Of a DNA stretch of 64,000 nucleotides, positions 23,061-37,142 are shown in pieces (position 1 is the first letter of the stretch; each line of letters begins with the position of its first letter). The translations under genes were made by a program, and so were the position numbers. The notes beneath the pieces are model-generated. The model searched no databases. It was not told where the DNA came from and worked only from the letters and a program-made list of their open reading frames with translations. Source of the DNA: Anoplopoma fimbria (lineage: Eukaryota; Chordata; Actinopteri; Perciformes; Anoplopomatidae); assembly GCF_027596085.1 (NCBI RefSeq), contig NC_072471.1:9945594-10009593 (forward strand). Reading direction: 5' to 3'.

Positions 23061-25833
23061 ATACAACTCTGATTGTTATTTAAAGAGACTTATACAAATT
23101 TAAGGCACACTTTGGACCCGTAAAACTCATATGTGTCAGGAATCCCACAAATCAATACAGTCCTTCTGGAGTTTGAAGCCATGTGAGTGCTGAGTGGCGT
23201 CACCGAGTCTCTTTCTAAGAACTTTTGACCTTTAACCCTGCAAGAGAAATCCTTGCATACGTGAGCTGTGCTGAGCTTGCTCAAACACACTCGCAATAAG
23301 CACAGAGAACACCAGAAATGCGGACAATTTCACACTGAAGCGGGCGAACGAGAGTGAGGAATCAAATATAGAAAGGGAACAGCGAAAAAAGGGAAACAGT
23401 TAAAGTTTTGCCACAAAATTCAGGTGTCAGTTTCAGAAGCCACACTGCTGAATTTTTCGGCTATTTCTGTTCAATTAAGTGCAGTAAAAACACTTAATTT
23501 TCAAGTCAAGACGGACTAACGACTTACAGGACACGCTCAGTGTAACTACTGCTGTTCGAGTAGATTTCCAGCACCTGTGACCTGACAAGTGTGTCTGAGA
23601 AGGTTAATGAGGCTCGCCAGTTGCGGCCATCTTGGCACCACGTCCGTTTAAACAAGCAACTCACATGGGTGGCGTCCTTCATCTGACAGTAAAGTGAGCG
23701 AAAAACTCCATTAGTGAGATTAATGTGCTGCATCTGCCTTAATGAACCCGCACTAAGAGACATGTACACTGTGAGTGGACCCCTTCATCTCATGTTATGC
23801 AACTTGTTCAGTCAACAAAAAAGCCCTGTGGTGTCGATGTTTTGTCAGTTTTGCCTCCAATTTATCATGTTGTAACTGTTATACCATGAATTTTGCAACT
23901 TGTATGAGACGGGTTGAGAATACTTTAAGTGTTTAATGTAATCCAATCAATAGAAGCAGCTGATTAAAAAAAACATGAAGAGGACAAAGTGAACAGAAGA
24001 GGACTGAACATGCTGTGGAAAAATGAATGTGTTAGCGTGGAAAAACAGAGAGGACTGCAATTTATTAAGTGCTACTTCAAAAAAAGTAGCAGATAAGAAA
24101 AGAAGGTATATTTTATTATTGTTTTTAATTTTCTGTTTTCTATGTTTTATACATGAGTATAATTGTGTATTCTTTTGATAAACTAGTCTTCGACAAAGAG
24201 GCTTTGTTCTGTTATTAATTGTGCTGCAGTTCATTTGGTAAAGTCTGATCCCGGCCAAGGTTTTACCCACTTTACAACTAAAGACAAGTCTTTTTAAGGG
24301 TGTTGTGGAGAATGATGCATGCAGTTGTTAAATGGGGAAGTAATGCAGTGCCATTCACAACAATGACAAAATTCTAAATTGAATAAAAAATACAAAATTA
24401 ATAGACATTGATGCAGAATTGATTTTTACGATCAACGCTCAAATGAGTTTAGTGAATTGTTTCATAATTTCATTGTTTCACAACATGAAAGTACAGCAAG
24501 TGCCAAGGAAAGCACAACGCTGCCACAACATAACTCTGCAGTTATAAGATTCATGTTTTATCCATGAACACTTTCAAGTTTAAAGTTTTCTCTCAAGTCA
24601 ACAAAAATGTTTTGTGTCGTTTGTTGGTGTTACAAGGCCTCTGAATTACCTCATCACCTCACGCTCATCTCAACACTATGTGACTTAACTATCCGCTGAA
24701 AACTACAAGAACTTTGATGGACATGATAATAAATTTTAGGTGGCTCAAAATGCTGTACTATGGAGGAATATGAATAATTTGTCCAATCTTTTCAATGTTC
24801 TCCAAGTAATAATGTTTCTGAAATGTTTCAAATAATCAAAAAATTGGAAATTGTCCAAACCTTTTACATATTCTTAGTTGAAGATTCATTTTATGGAGTT
24901 TTTAGTTTAAGTTCCTTATACCTGCTCACAATGAGCATTTCCCCCCATTTTGAGACAGCGAGAATAGTGTGTGCACTTCCTAATTATAACTATGTTTTGG
25001 GTGTTGGATTAAAAATATACCTAGCGTTCATCTTTACATTTACATTCAAGTTCTTTGACAGACAATCCTCAAACTCATTACTCCCGATTATTGAGTGCAT
25101 TTCTTCCAGTAAAAAATCCCCCAAGAATCCATCCTTATTGATCATATCAGTATTACAGTCAGACTGTGTTTATGTATATTACTACATCACATTGTGTTTA
25201 TATGTATGTATTGTTTTCTCACATAAAAAAGTAAAATATATATGTTCTTAAAGTTGTTTGCAGTCTTCCTTGCACTTTAGGATGTGATTTATCATGACAT
25301 TCCTCCTTATTCTTTATTTTTCTCACGCCTCCTTGAGAACTTCGACTCAATCAGATGGACAAACAGCTTGTCGACTCCTTGACTCCTAATCTGCTCCATG
25401 TCAGGTTGCTTTTAAGTCTCTGTGTACATTTTTTGTCCATCATTTTAGACGCTGTTGTGCTTACTTTATAGCACAAGCAGTGTGACTTCAGCTATTCTCT
25501 ATAACTCTATAACAAGCTCCTGCAGCTTTCCTAAACTCCCTTTTACAACTTTTAGCACTGAAAGTCAAGCGCACAGTCATTGTTAGGTATGTCCCTACAA
25601 TGACCCAACTAACTATCCCATCACCTTTAGCCGCTAACAGTTAATTGGATTAGACCACTGACCAGAGCAGCATGACTGACCTGTAGTACCGTCTCTGTCT
25701 GTGTAATCCCCCTCACATGATAGCGGAGGCTGTGTCAATACAGTAAAAAAATTCTGTTGCTGATTCCTACAAAGACTTGTATGTATTCATCCTACATTGA
25801 TGGTTCATGCACGTGTCTAATAGTGTTGTGAAG

Positions 25834-25837
<4 letters not shown>

Positions 25838-25893
<56 letters not shown>
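25838..25893. repeat. (TG)n microsatellite
   Basis: About 28 TG units in the intergenic region. Confidence 0.95.
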
Positions 25894-25895
<2 letters not shown>

Positions 25896-28800
25896 CTCAG
25901 AAGATTAGACAAGCGAAAGTGTAACCTGCTGGGGTCTCTAATCCTTTTCACCTGACAGCCATCTGCTACTGTGACGCTGCATCTCTGAAACAAACAAGCA
26001 AAAAGTCAGGTTGACTTTCTTTCAGTAAGGCATTTCTTGCTCTGAGGTTATATTTATTTTCTTCTCATTATAATGCTAGTTTTTAAGTCTGTTCTTCTTC
26101 AGAGAGAAGAGTGTTTCTGTGGTCGCTGACTGCTGTTGCAGCAGGAAAGTTGGCTTTAACATCTGGGATTTTTGCTGACTTTATCATCAGTCTGTCAGCA
26201 GCTTTTGTGCCTTAAGTCAAACTTGTACATGAGTTTCCTAAGGGGGGCACTTATTAAAAGGTCTAAAAATGTTTCAGTCACCACTACCACCTTGGAGTTT
26301 GACTTATGTCTCCTCAGGTTTTGGGTGATCTGTAGCTTGTCCCGCAGTGTATACCTCATTATAAACATTCCCCCTATCTTTCTCTCTGCAGCTTTAACTC
26401 TGCTCTCAGCTAAGCAGCAGGGTGGGACGAGACATGTAGCTGCAGGTCTCTTTAAAAGGCCAAAAACAGTCTCTGCACATCTGCATGCAAACTGGCTTGG
26501 AACATTACTACAGTGTTTCAGGATGAGGCCTGATCTTGTCCTCTGGTTCTTACCTGCAGGACATTTTAGAGTTTGACTGCCAGCTGTCTAATTATGTAGC
26601 CAAACCTGCTTAGTGGCATGAATTTTTTTGCAGTTGAACTTTGTACATTACTGCAAGACTGCCTCATACAATTTACCTTAACATCTGTTCTCATTTATTT
26701 GCAGTTTTAGGCATTGAGCAATGTGCAATAATTCCTCTACAATCTGTTCTCCCGTATGTTGGAGCAGGAGAGGAGCTCTGGTTTCTGCTCCTCCTGTGTC
26801 CAGCAGGGGGACACAACATCATTGAAATAGACAAATGTCCAGAAGCCAAGATCTTCAACATTTTGTTCCCCATGAGAAGTCATCATTCGTAGAAAAACAC
26901 ATAAGGAATTTGTTGAGGTTACAGCTGTATTTTTGATACTACGTACAGTTCTGTATTTCACACTGCTGTGCAATGAAAGAAAGCTACTTTTGATCATTTA
27001 ACTAACTGTAGCTTTGCATAATGCCAGAGGCAAACTGTACAATGGGTTCTTGCATCTGATGTTCGTCTAGTTTTGTTTGTGTGTTTGTGTGTGTGTGTGT
27101 GTTAGTGTGTAGATTAGCCAGCAGCTGTTGTAGTTAAGACATCTGTAGGCGAGCTCTCTGATCTGGATTAGCTGAAATGAAGAAGACACAATCAAATTGT
27201 CTCTCTCTCTCTCACACACACACACACATATATACAGCTTACATACATTCATATTCTGCCGCTGGATCAACTGCTTTCTGTCTGTCTTTTTCATTTTTCT
27301 CTTCTTCTGTCTTCTTTCAGACACAAACAGAGCTCAAAGACGGCTGTGGCTGGAGCAGAATGGACCGCTGAGTCCCGGGAAACCAGAATATCTAATCTCT
27401 CGGGATAGTGCTGTAGATTCAGTAAATTTACTGCGCGTTGAAATTTTAACTCTCACATCAGCACCAATAATTAATCTAATTAATGTTTTGCGTAGTTTGT
27501 TAAGCCCCTCTCTTATAGAGAGATCACACAAATAGTTATGGTTCCTCACACAAATAATTTTTATTTTTTATCTTTAGGGATCAATACTTAAAGCTTGTTA
27601 AAGGCTTCAGTTATTTCTCTCAACAATTATGCAGTCTGCGGCTGTTAACCAAACCGAATGTAAATCTGAGATGCTTTTCATTGCAAAAACACTGGAAAAC
27701 AGCTCACGCAAACTGCAAAATGAAATTGATAACCATCAATGCCTGCAAATGAAATCTATTAATTGAGCTAACATCCAACCACTTCCAGGGGAACCACCCA
27801 TGAAAAGATTATTAAAAGAATCATTTTTGAACCAATCGCACGCAGCTGGTGAAGGCATGACATGGAGTCGTCATTGAACACCACTTATTTAAAATACTGT
27901 ATGTACTTCAATAATTTTAGCAACCAAGATATTATTAACAACATAATTTACCATGTAAAAACGTGTTCATCTCAGTGTGACAACTCTGATAAAACTTTCC
28001 ATGACCTGTGAATGAGAGAATGAGGTAGCTGTGAACCTGTTTCCATCATGTAGTCTTCTCTTCTGTCACACCCTGTTTGTGCGTGTGTGTGTGTATTAGA
28101 TCAGGGCTTTAAATTGCCATATGGTGGATTACGTGTGTTACAATCAGGCTTGTTTTGGCACAGACGTCATCGCTGTTACTACATAGTTTCCCCGGTGATA
28201 ACAGGAGGTGCATGAGGAAACTGTTCAAACATAGTGTTTTTTGTATATGAAGACAGACAGTTCCTCATTGCATTATCATTTTCATTGCAATCATACATTT
28301 GTAATATGTATGATTTTTTTTACTCACCATTTTATACTGACTGAATTAATTTGCAGTTTTTCAAAAGCATACACAAAACACAGACACACCTAATTTCAGG
28401 TGTGGTCTACCTGTTTTGACTGTTGAAGCTGGGTGGACACCAGCATCCCAGCAACACACCAGTCTCTTTAACACACACCACTTACACACATCACTGCCAG
28501 TAAATGGAAAGTGTTTGTGTTTTTTGAAATATTGAAATGTTTTAATGTCTTTTTCAGTCCTCTTTGTGTTTGTACTAGACATGTGTCCAGTGTACATCGT
28601 GGCAATATAAATAGTTGAGAGCAACACACATTGAACACACAAGGTTTGTAGACACATTAAACGGTCATGATTGAATCTTTATCATGACTTTAACCAAGTC
28701 TTCAATAATCCATAAAGCTGAAAGTCTGATTGGTTTCTCCGGTTGGTACAGCAGCTGCTAATCTAGATGATCAAACTACCTTTGGAAGGGCTTGCACATA

Positions 28801-29346
28801 TGTTCCCACATGGGATATAGCAACAAAGAAACATTTAAATGCTGGATTAACTGTGTGAACATAGTGCAATCAGATATCGATGGTAGGCAAACAACTGCAA
28901 TACCCTGCCAATTCCAGTGCATGTTGTTCACTGTCGGGCTGTAGAGCTGAAGGTCTCCGTTTAGTAACCAGCAAGTCCTTAGAGATACATCAGATCATCT
29001 GCCAAAAAAGGCTGACTGAAAAACAAATAATATAAAAATGTTTTAATTCAGAGACGTACTGAAAATGAAAATAACAACGCGATCTTTTTTCCTTCTCCGA
29101 TATCTGGCCAACCAGTTTTTTCTGCTGTTATATTAGCTGCTTTTCCCAGAACAAAGAAGGATATCTGAAGGAAATTCATGGAAAAACAGTTTGCCCAATC
29201 CATTACATATTTTCAAGCACTTCATCCTGCGACTTCAGAAAAACGACTGTTGAACCATGCCTTCAAGTGTAGGCAAGGTACACTGAGTCCTTGGCATATA
29301 ACTTGGCACATCAAATATATTGTTAAAAACAAAAATCCGAACCTTA

Positions 29347-29454
29347 AACTGTGGCTTTGTCAATCTATTTCATCACATCTCCCTTTTCAACCACACATGT
29401 GTTGAAATACTTTCCAAAAAATTTTAAGTTATGTGAGTCAGTCAGGAATAAAAA
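29347..29454 (+). repeat. Diverged copy of the 30.74-kb palindrome segment
   Basis: Shares ACTGTGGCTTT, ATCTATTTCATCACATCTCC and TATGTGAGTC-GTCAGGAATA with 30737-30865. It lacks about 20 bp of the second hairpin arm, so its stem is collapsed to a short CAAC...GTTG pairing. Confidence 0.75.
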
Positions 29455-30078
29455 AAAAAAAGACTGTAAATCTCTTTTATAAATGTCTAGGCTGAGTAGG
29501 CAGTAACATCCAGTGTCAGTCTTTATCTATTTTATCTAATCATATTTATACAACTATATCTTTATACCATATTGTAAACTTGTTTTCATACATATCTCCA
29601 TAGATTACATAGAGTACAGGGGAACAAACACTCTGCCCTTTTAGTTCAAAGGAAATAAAACTTTACACTCATCATTAACTGTCTTATCAATCAATCGGGT
29701 ACGCTGATAGGATACACATATTGCACCAGGAGGACTCAACACTGATCAGGTCAAAGTACTGACATAACGTCACACACTGTCTTCCCAGAGATACACAACT
29801 ACCTGCATTAGCACAGCAATTGCAGCAAGTTTTTCAACACTTTCAGTCACCTCTTCCGAATGATATTTGTGAGGCCTCTCCACCCCTGAAAACAAAAAGA
29901 TATCGGTTGAAAAAGTTGTTGAACTTGTTTAGTGGTGAGATTGTCAACCTGATTAACCAGAACGATGAAACTGTACTGAACTGTACCGGGTGTAGCAACA
30001 CACCCTGCCAGAGCCTTGTAGCACAATAAATCCATTTGCACAATCACGCCATCAGAGTTAACTGTAATTGCAATGATT

Positions 30079-30093
30079 TTTGTGTGTGTGTCT

Positions 30094-30162
<69 letters not shown>

Positions 30163-30186
30163 TGTGTGTTTGTGTGTGTGTGTGTT
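30079..30186. repeat. (TG)n microsatellite with interruptions
   Basis: TG run whose two ends carry the same interruption pattern TCTGTGTGTTTG (30090 and 30161 regions), giving it internal symmetry. Confidence 0.9.
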
Positions 30187-30322
30187 TGTTCCTGCATAGT
30201 ACACCCATGGATATGCAATCCCCTGGCCTGGGGAGCAGAGAGGGTACAGAGCAGGTGATCCCAATGTGATTCTCAGTATGCGGCCATTTATACCACACTG
30301 CATACTCAGATATGGTGGTAGA

Positions 30323-31034
30323 GTTGAACTGTCACACCACCTGCACCTGTTTTAGATGTGTAGCTGAAAAAAAAAAAATCTAATATTAGCTCATTTCAGC
30401 TTCTTAAATGTCAGGACTTGTTGTTTCTTTCTGTTTTTTATCATTATTATTTTTCATTTGTCATTTTTTCATTTCAAGGAATAACTAAATCATCAGATAG
30501 GCTAGACAGTACTGTGTGCACATAGTTCGCCCTCTCAGTCGTTGGCTGACCAAACATTGCTCAACGTTGCTCAATTCCCACGTGGCATTTTCCAGCCAAA
30601 AAGTTTATATTTATATAATTTAAATTATATCCAGAATGTCACCTCTTACATCATATCTCATAACCTCTCACATATATTTGTTTAATCTCAGAAATGTTGC
30701 TCCATTTCTGGAACGTCAACCAATTAGCTGAGAAAACTGTGGCTTTCTTAATCTATTTCATCACATCTCCCTTTTCACCCAACACATGGTTTGTGTGTTG
30801 GGTGAAAAGGGAGATGTGATGAAATACCAAATAATTTTAATTTATGTGAGTCGGTCAGGAATAAATTTTATTTTAAATAAATGTCAGGGGGTAAAAAATG
30901 ACAAATAATAATGATTAAAAAACAGAAAGAAACAACAAGTCCTAACATTTAAGAAGCTGAAATGAGCTAATATTAGATTATTTTTTTTGTCAGCTACACA
31001 TCTAAAACAGGTGCAGGTGGTGTGACAGTTCAAC
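30323..31034. repeat. Large nested inverted repeat upstream of adipor2
   Basis: The outer left arm 30323-30469 (starting GTTGAACTGTCACACC) is inverted at 30892-31034 with few mismatches and one 7-base indel. Inside the 420-bp spacer is a perfect 33-bp hairpin (30754-30826). The spacer also holds a segment (30652-30718) repeated directly outside the right arm (31039-31158). Confidence 0.9.
30754..30826. repeat. Perfect 33-bp stem hairpin
   Basis: The left arm 30754-30786 (starting TATTTCATCACATCTCCC) is exactly complementary to 30794-30826 around a 7-base loop TGGTTTG. Confidence 0.95.
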
Positions 31035-31038
31035 ATTT

Positions 31039-31158
31039 ATCATATTTCATAACCTCTCACATATATTTGTTTAATCTCACACACTTTTCTCTCATATCAT
31101 TCTACTAAGTCGATTAAAAAAAAAAACTACAACAACGTCACTCCATTTCTGGAACGTC
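31039..31158 (+). repeat. Direct duplicate of 30652-30718 with insertion
   Basis: CATAACCTCTCACATATAT and CTCCATTTCTGGAACGTC occur in both copies. The copy here carries about 50 extra bases between the two blocks. Confidence 0.8.
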
Positions 31159-31391
31159 GCTTCCTGTTCCTGCTCGTCGGTGATTGGTCGCTCTGCTTCG
31201 TTGAGCGATCTGATTGGCTACCTGCCGCTGGTGCGAGCAGCGTCACGCATGGGTTCGCCTCCCTCCGACGTCGCTGGTCCAGTTTGGTCTAGCTACAGTC
31301 AGAGTAAGAGAGGAGCAGAGCTGCGACTACAACTCTACTCACTGTTTCACCACACCGGGAGGACTGATTCACCTGCACACGTCAGGACCAG
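31140..31391 (+). promoter_or_regulatory. adipor2: Probable adipor2 promoter and non-coding exon 1
   Basis: CpG-rich relative to its surroundings. It has an ETS-like CTTCCTG (31160 region) and two reverse CCAAT boxes (ATTGG at 31183 and 31213), no TATA box, and a splice donor CCAG/GTGAGT with the exon ending at 31391. This is the layout of a housekeeping-type promoter followed by a 5' UTR exon. Assignment to adipor2 follows from strand and position: it is the only such element between the two genes. Confidence 0.55.
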
Positions 31392-34161
31392 GTGAGTGTC
31401 ACAGCAGACACTGTCCACTGTGGGTTGTTATGACTGTTTTTTGTGTGTTGTTTCAGATTGTTCAGACTTTCCTCGCGTCACGTCCCTGAATGCGACCCTG
31501 CCTGCTAGCAGCTCTGCTATCCAGCTAATTCAGGCTGTCAAAACAACACAGAGAGGAATGATCTGCTAGCCTGCTTTCCCCCTCCTCCTCCCCTCTCTCT
31601 CTTTACCAGGCATCACCACTCACATGCTGGCAGTATTGTGCATATTTAAAGGCAGATAGATCCACGTGGGGAGGCTGTCAAACACCCCACACCATCTCTG
31701 TTAAATAGTTATGTGGCAGCTTTTGTTAGCACACTAGCCTGCTCCTTGGCTCAGTGTAAACAAACCAGTCGACGGGCTGCAGGCTGGGTCTCACTTTTCC
31801 TTGTCAACACAGTTTGGGGGTAAAATGTTTTTTTTTGTAGTTTCAGGATCCAAACATGTTAAAATGCTTCATGTGTGCAATGTTGACAAGGAGGCAGTCT
31901 GGCTGCAGGTTTTTTTTTTTTTTTTTTTTGGGTGGGGGGGGTTTCTTTGTCTTGCATGCTCGCCCACTGGTTTGACTGCTCAGTAATGCCACTTTGTTTG
32001 TTCAGAGCATTGGTTAGTATGTCTCAAGTTGCTGCTATATTTGTTTTTTTATATGTGAATGGTTGAGAGAGACTCCTGTTGTTTTATGAACAACATGCTG
32101 CAAGTCAGTGCTGGCAAAGGTTGTTAATTGAATCACTTGTTTTTGCTCATCTTCTTTCTAAATACATGTTTTTGTAACATATTTACATGACTTTTTCAGA
32201 TAAGACATTAACATTATTGTGGAGCCCTTAATCATTTCACAAACAAGTTATGTTCCTGTGTAAAAGAGTTCAAGTTCATTTCCTTTTGTTGACTTGAAGA
32301 CTTGATCTACACCCTGCCTTGCTTTGTGTAAGTCTGTGGGGATTTAACACATACTTCATACAGTAAACCGTAGTGTTTTAAGTAAAGCTATAATCAAAAT
32401 CTTGTGTTTTATCTCTATTTTTATACATTTATTTGTTATTTGTAATTGTATGAAATGCGCATGTATAATTGCATGTGTGCCCATCCCATTTCAGTGTTCC
32501 TCTGACTGTTCGGTTTGCCTAAAAGCATGAGGTCATCTCATAAATATTTCATGGGCTGGGTAGCTGATAGCTTATTTGTCTTGAACTCAAACTTTACATG
32601 AACAAAAACACTCCCAGCCTTCCCCCGGCTAGAGATTAGCCCATGGATATTTCATGGAGCAGCGTCTTAACTGGTATTTGTGGTGAAACGCATTTTGCAT
32701 TTTTAATCAGGGGCTTCTTGCGCAGTTTGACCCTTTTGGGGTTTCACAGTGTCATTACGTCCCAGTGTGTTTGCTCGTCTGCAACTAACTTAACAGCGCT
32801 GGAAACTTAAAAGTGTGATCTTTAACTATCATTTCACCCATTCCTGCTGTTACTCTCAATTTGCACTTGTGCATGTCAATGTACCTTCGTGTCAAAGCCC
32901 AAATAGTGACGCAAAGCAGATCCATGCTGCATCATTTGCATGTATAACAACTGAGTTCTATGGAAAAATAAAGTAGTGCACTGAGCTCAGTACCCAGAGT
33001 ATCATAGTCAATTTACAACATCGAGTTTATCTGAGAAGTGTCTTACACCCTTCAGATTCATCAGGACATTTGCTGTAATTTCCTGTTGAAAGAAATTGAT
33101 ATGCAACTATACAAATAATTAATTCAGAGCTCCCATTGCTTGAGCTGATGTGTGCATCGAGTCTCAGCCTGCTAGACATGGCTATTGAGAAATACGCCAT
33201 GTTTTTTTTACGGAAAGCATAACTCTCTAGAGAATTTTAATGTATAATGAAGTCAGTGTTTGACAGTGTGCCAGGCAGAAGAGCAACTACACATAGCTTC
33301 TAAGAATAGTAGAGAACTGTCAGTGCAAAATAGATTGATCATAAGACAGAGTTGCTGCCTCTGTCTTTCTTTTGTATTACTCTTCCTATCGCGGTCTGAG
33401 CTTTATTTCCTTTCCTCTCAACTAGAAACAGGGCTGTCTTTGTGTGTGTGGTTTACAAACAAAAATAACAAAATGCCAATTTTCTCAAATGGTTTGTTGT
33501 TATGTTGTTGACTAAGTGAAAACGACACAGGCAAAAAATCCTGTCAGTGGTTAATTACTGCGTCCATATGGACTATAAACATTTTATGCCCTAAACACTT
33601 GAGAGCGTAAAGAGCATTAACAGTATATGTTCCGTGTGGACTAGCTTCAACAGCTTTTGTGCATTCATGTTGGTTTATAAATATTTGTTTGTAAAAGTGT
33701 AGGCAATTTGACACTTATCTGATTAAAATTAGTATGATGACCTCGGCCTAAAGCTGAATCATAGAGGAGCTAACCAAATATTCTATGACTTTGACCCCTC
33801 TCTGATTTATTCAGTCGTTATATAATCAGTAGCTTTAGGTTCCCCTTTCAGCTGGTCATTTAGGGGACCTATTTTTATCTTTACGTGACCCACCCTTTTG
33901 GATCACCACCCAGTGCTTGAAAACCACTGCAGTTGGTTGCACTGTGTCCACCAGCAGAGCCACAAGCGCACTGACCTTGTTGTGGTCTGTGTGTGGTCTG
34001 TTTTCAGATGGATGGAAGTTCAGTACCATTTAAAGACAAAGAGCAGCGTCTTTGCATATTGTTTTAGTGGTAATTCTGCCATTTTAGCGTAAGCCTTGGC
34101 ATTGTATCAGGAACATTACATACATATTTTTCAGGACAATTTGATATGTTTTAAAATACAT

Positions 34162-34198
34162 TGACACATTCTACTGTATATCTCAGTAGAATGTGTCA
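34162..34198. repeat. Perfect 15-bp inverted repeat
   Basis: TGACACATTCTACTG at 34162-34176 is inverted at 34184-34198 around a 7-base loop. Confidence 0.9.
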
Positions 34199-34740
34199 TT
34201 CTCTCCACCCAAACTGCAGAGTTGAGAGTTGATAACTTGGTAAAACTAAAGGGCATTAATGTTACATGGATGCCAGTCTGTGGATTTGTTTATATGGATC
34301 TTTCTGCTTTTGAATAAGGATCTGTAGCATTGGGAACGCTTTGATTATAAGAGCACCTCTCTCTACTTGAGACAAATTAGGTCATTTTTTATTTGCTGGT
34401 GGACATGTTTTCGCTCCTGCTGTTGTAAATTAATGCCATTCACTTTTTAAAGAATCTTTTTTTAAAAAGTAATACCTGCTATTTTGAGTGAGCCACTGCT
34501 TACAAAAAGGGGTTAAATAGGTTTTGAGGCATAGATGGGATGCTAAACTGTCTGTGCGGATGTTTGGTTAGCGTTTGGGAGAGTGTGTGTGTTACAGAGC
34601 GCTGTTTAAAATGCGTGTGAGACATAGTATAAACCGCAGGTTGTGTGTTTGCATGAGTTGGTTTCATATCATACCAAACCATTAACTAGAATAGGCCCAC
34701 CCCCTCTGGCGAAGGACACCTGAATGTCATCTAACATGGG

Positions 34741-34885
<145 letters not shown>

Positions 34886-36129
34886 CTGTAATGGTTCTCT
34901 CTGGTCTTCTGATGAAATTAGGAATGTCTTGTGGAAAATCTTGTTGTTGATACATGCAGTTTTAGCCTTTTAAATACCATACTTACAGAATATTGATGGA
35001 ATAGGCATTTTTATGGTAAATAATTCCCACCTTCCGCCACATCTGTCAAGCATGTATTTGGTAGTATCAGTGCTACGTGGCTGCCTGTTGTGTAGACTGT
35101 GATTGAGAGAACAATGGTGTGCATGTGTGTGGTTCACTTCACACTCGTTCTCTTTGTTCATCCCTCCACATAAGACTGCTGGCAGCAGCATCAGTAACTC
35201 ACTCATTGTTGTACCAGGACTGAGAAGTAACCAGGGGACACACACTTACACAGACAACCAAAATATGATTTGTTATTGTTATAAAATAAAAATGCAGTAA
35301 GGTTATTTTCTTGATACTATTACTTTATTTGTGTACTGTCAGTAGGGGGGTTCAAGGATATTGTTTTGAAAAAACATGCTAAAGGTAAGAAATCTTTCAT
35401 TTGTTTTCTTATGAAGCAAACCCCTCCCATGTGAAGCTGCAAGTAGGTTAAAGCAAACACTTGTGACAATTTGCACTGACTCGCTTTTAAGCTGTAGCTG
35501 CACAGAGTAACATAATTAAAGGTGTGTTTTCAGTAATATCATGTTGGGGTGGGTGTGTATGTGTGGTAATGTTAAAGTACAGTTCTCAGTGTGATTAGCT
35601 TGTCCCAGTGAACAGTTAAAGCAGTCATGTGGTCTCCAACAGCAGGTTTAAATCAATGTAAAGCTGCCCCAAATACAAAGGGAGGCCTATTCACCACCAC
35701 TCCCTCTGCCATAGGAACACAAACGGCATAAAGCACTGTAAGTGAACTGCACCAACAAATGAAGAGTTTGTCTCTAGAGGGACTAATCCAATTTATTGGA
35801 AAGAAAATGTGATTTCCAAACAAAATAGTTAATAGCTACTTTAGTCAACAAAAAAGTAACAATTTACCAGCCAGAAGGTCTTGTTTTCCAGTTAAGGTCC
35901 TACTTTTTTCACCAAATTTGATATCGAGCATTCAGTTCTAAATTAAACTCGTAATTATAATTCTTCTCTTTCAGCAGAATAAAAAGGTTTGAGGCCAAGT
36001 ACGACAATGTACTGGTGTAATTGCTTTGCAGGAACAAAACCACCAGGACAAAGAAAAAAAAAAGTGATTGACATCAATAGTCCTTTTCTTTCTACCTTAG
36101 TAAGCAAGATCAAGGACTTAAGATATGAT

Positions 36130-36133
<4 letters not shown>

Positions 36134-36160
<27 letters not shown>
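36134..36160. repeat. (AT)n microsatellite
   Basis: About 13 AT units; self-complementary. Confidence 0.95.
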
Positions 36161-36164
<4 letters not shown>

Positions 36165-37098
36165 CACAAGAAACACTGAAAAATTCTACCATTTATTAAA
36201 ATACTCCTACACACCAAACTACTACCATCCCACAGTCACCACTTTTTAAGATATACATCTTTATGTTTGATTATTACTGATATGAGCAGATAGTAAAAGC
36301 AAAGACAGACATGACAGCAGGTTAGCAGCCGGGTCCAACGTCACAGTGTTTATTAAAGGGCGATGTGCGAAATGTGTTGTCAACATAAAATTTGCTATCT
36401 TATATGATAAGTTTGTGGCTTTTGGACCGACGTTAACAATAAAAAAGATACTGCCCCCTGTCGAAGGTTAAAGCGTCTTTGTAACTTCTATCAACGTGAC
36501 TTTGTTAAATTACACAGTGACATTTGAAATTTAGGTAAACGTGTTAGATGCCCCTTAAGCCTAGCTGTTGTCTTTTGGCTGACTATCAGGTTGTGGAACT
36601 CTTGCTCTCAAAACAAGTGTGATGGGTAAAGACAAGATACAGATCAGGTTAAACCTGTTTTGAATGATTTTCAACAGATAGGCCTTTGTATCCTGTTTTA
36701 ACATACTGCTGTAGACTGTGACGGGCATCAGTGTAACCTGAAAAACCAGGTAGGATGTCATGGAAAAGTTCATTTTCATGGCCAAGTATGTAGAGTTTGT
36801 GTTTGAGATGGCCTCATTGTTTAATCAACGCTGCAAAAAAACATGCATTCTGTTTGCTAAACCATCTCACATAACCTCTAATATAACGCATCTATTTTTA
36901 GTAATAGACCGACTTATTTTCCATTATAGATATTGATGTCTGTTATGAACAAAATATCATCATCCTTGCTGTTTCGTTTCATCCAAAATGCTGTCATAGC
37001 TGCAGTCAATCTAATTGCAAATGTAACCGTATTCAGAGAAAGAGAGAGAAATCTACATACTTCCCTCTTATGTGCAGTTTTGTTTTTGTTTTGTCACG

Positions 37099-37103
<5 letters not shown>

Positions 37104-37140
<37 letters not shown>
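37104..37140. repeat. (CT)n microsatellite
   Basis: About 18 CT units after a T-rich stretch. Confidence 0.95.

Positions 37141-37142
<2 letters not shown>

Larger units (their letters stand above)
23061..30322. other. wnt5b-adipor2 intergenic region
   Basis: AT-rich DNA with a (TG)n tract at 25838-25893, short TG and CT patches (27073-27110, 27200-27230), a TG tract with TCTG/TTTG breaks (30079-30186) and a partial copy of the downstream palindrome sequence (29347-29454). No coding sequence or RNA gene is recognised. Confidence 0.6.

Noticed and set aside
24823..25251. 142-codon frame in the intergenic region
   Set aside because: AT-rich, hydrophobic low-complexity translation with no recognised motif or splice context.
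31180..31489. Open frames across the adipor2 first exon
   Set aside because: They cross a good splice donor at 31392 and have no similarity; they are chance frames in a GC-richer promoter.
33885..33935. Possible hAT-like end before CCACTGCAG
   Set aside because: Only a short resemblance to CAGTGGTTTTCAA in reverse; no partner end found.
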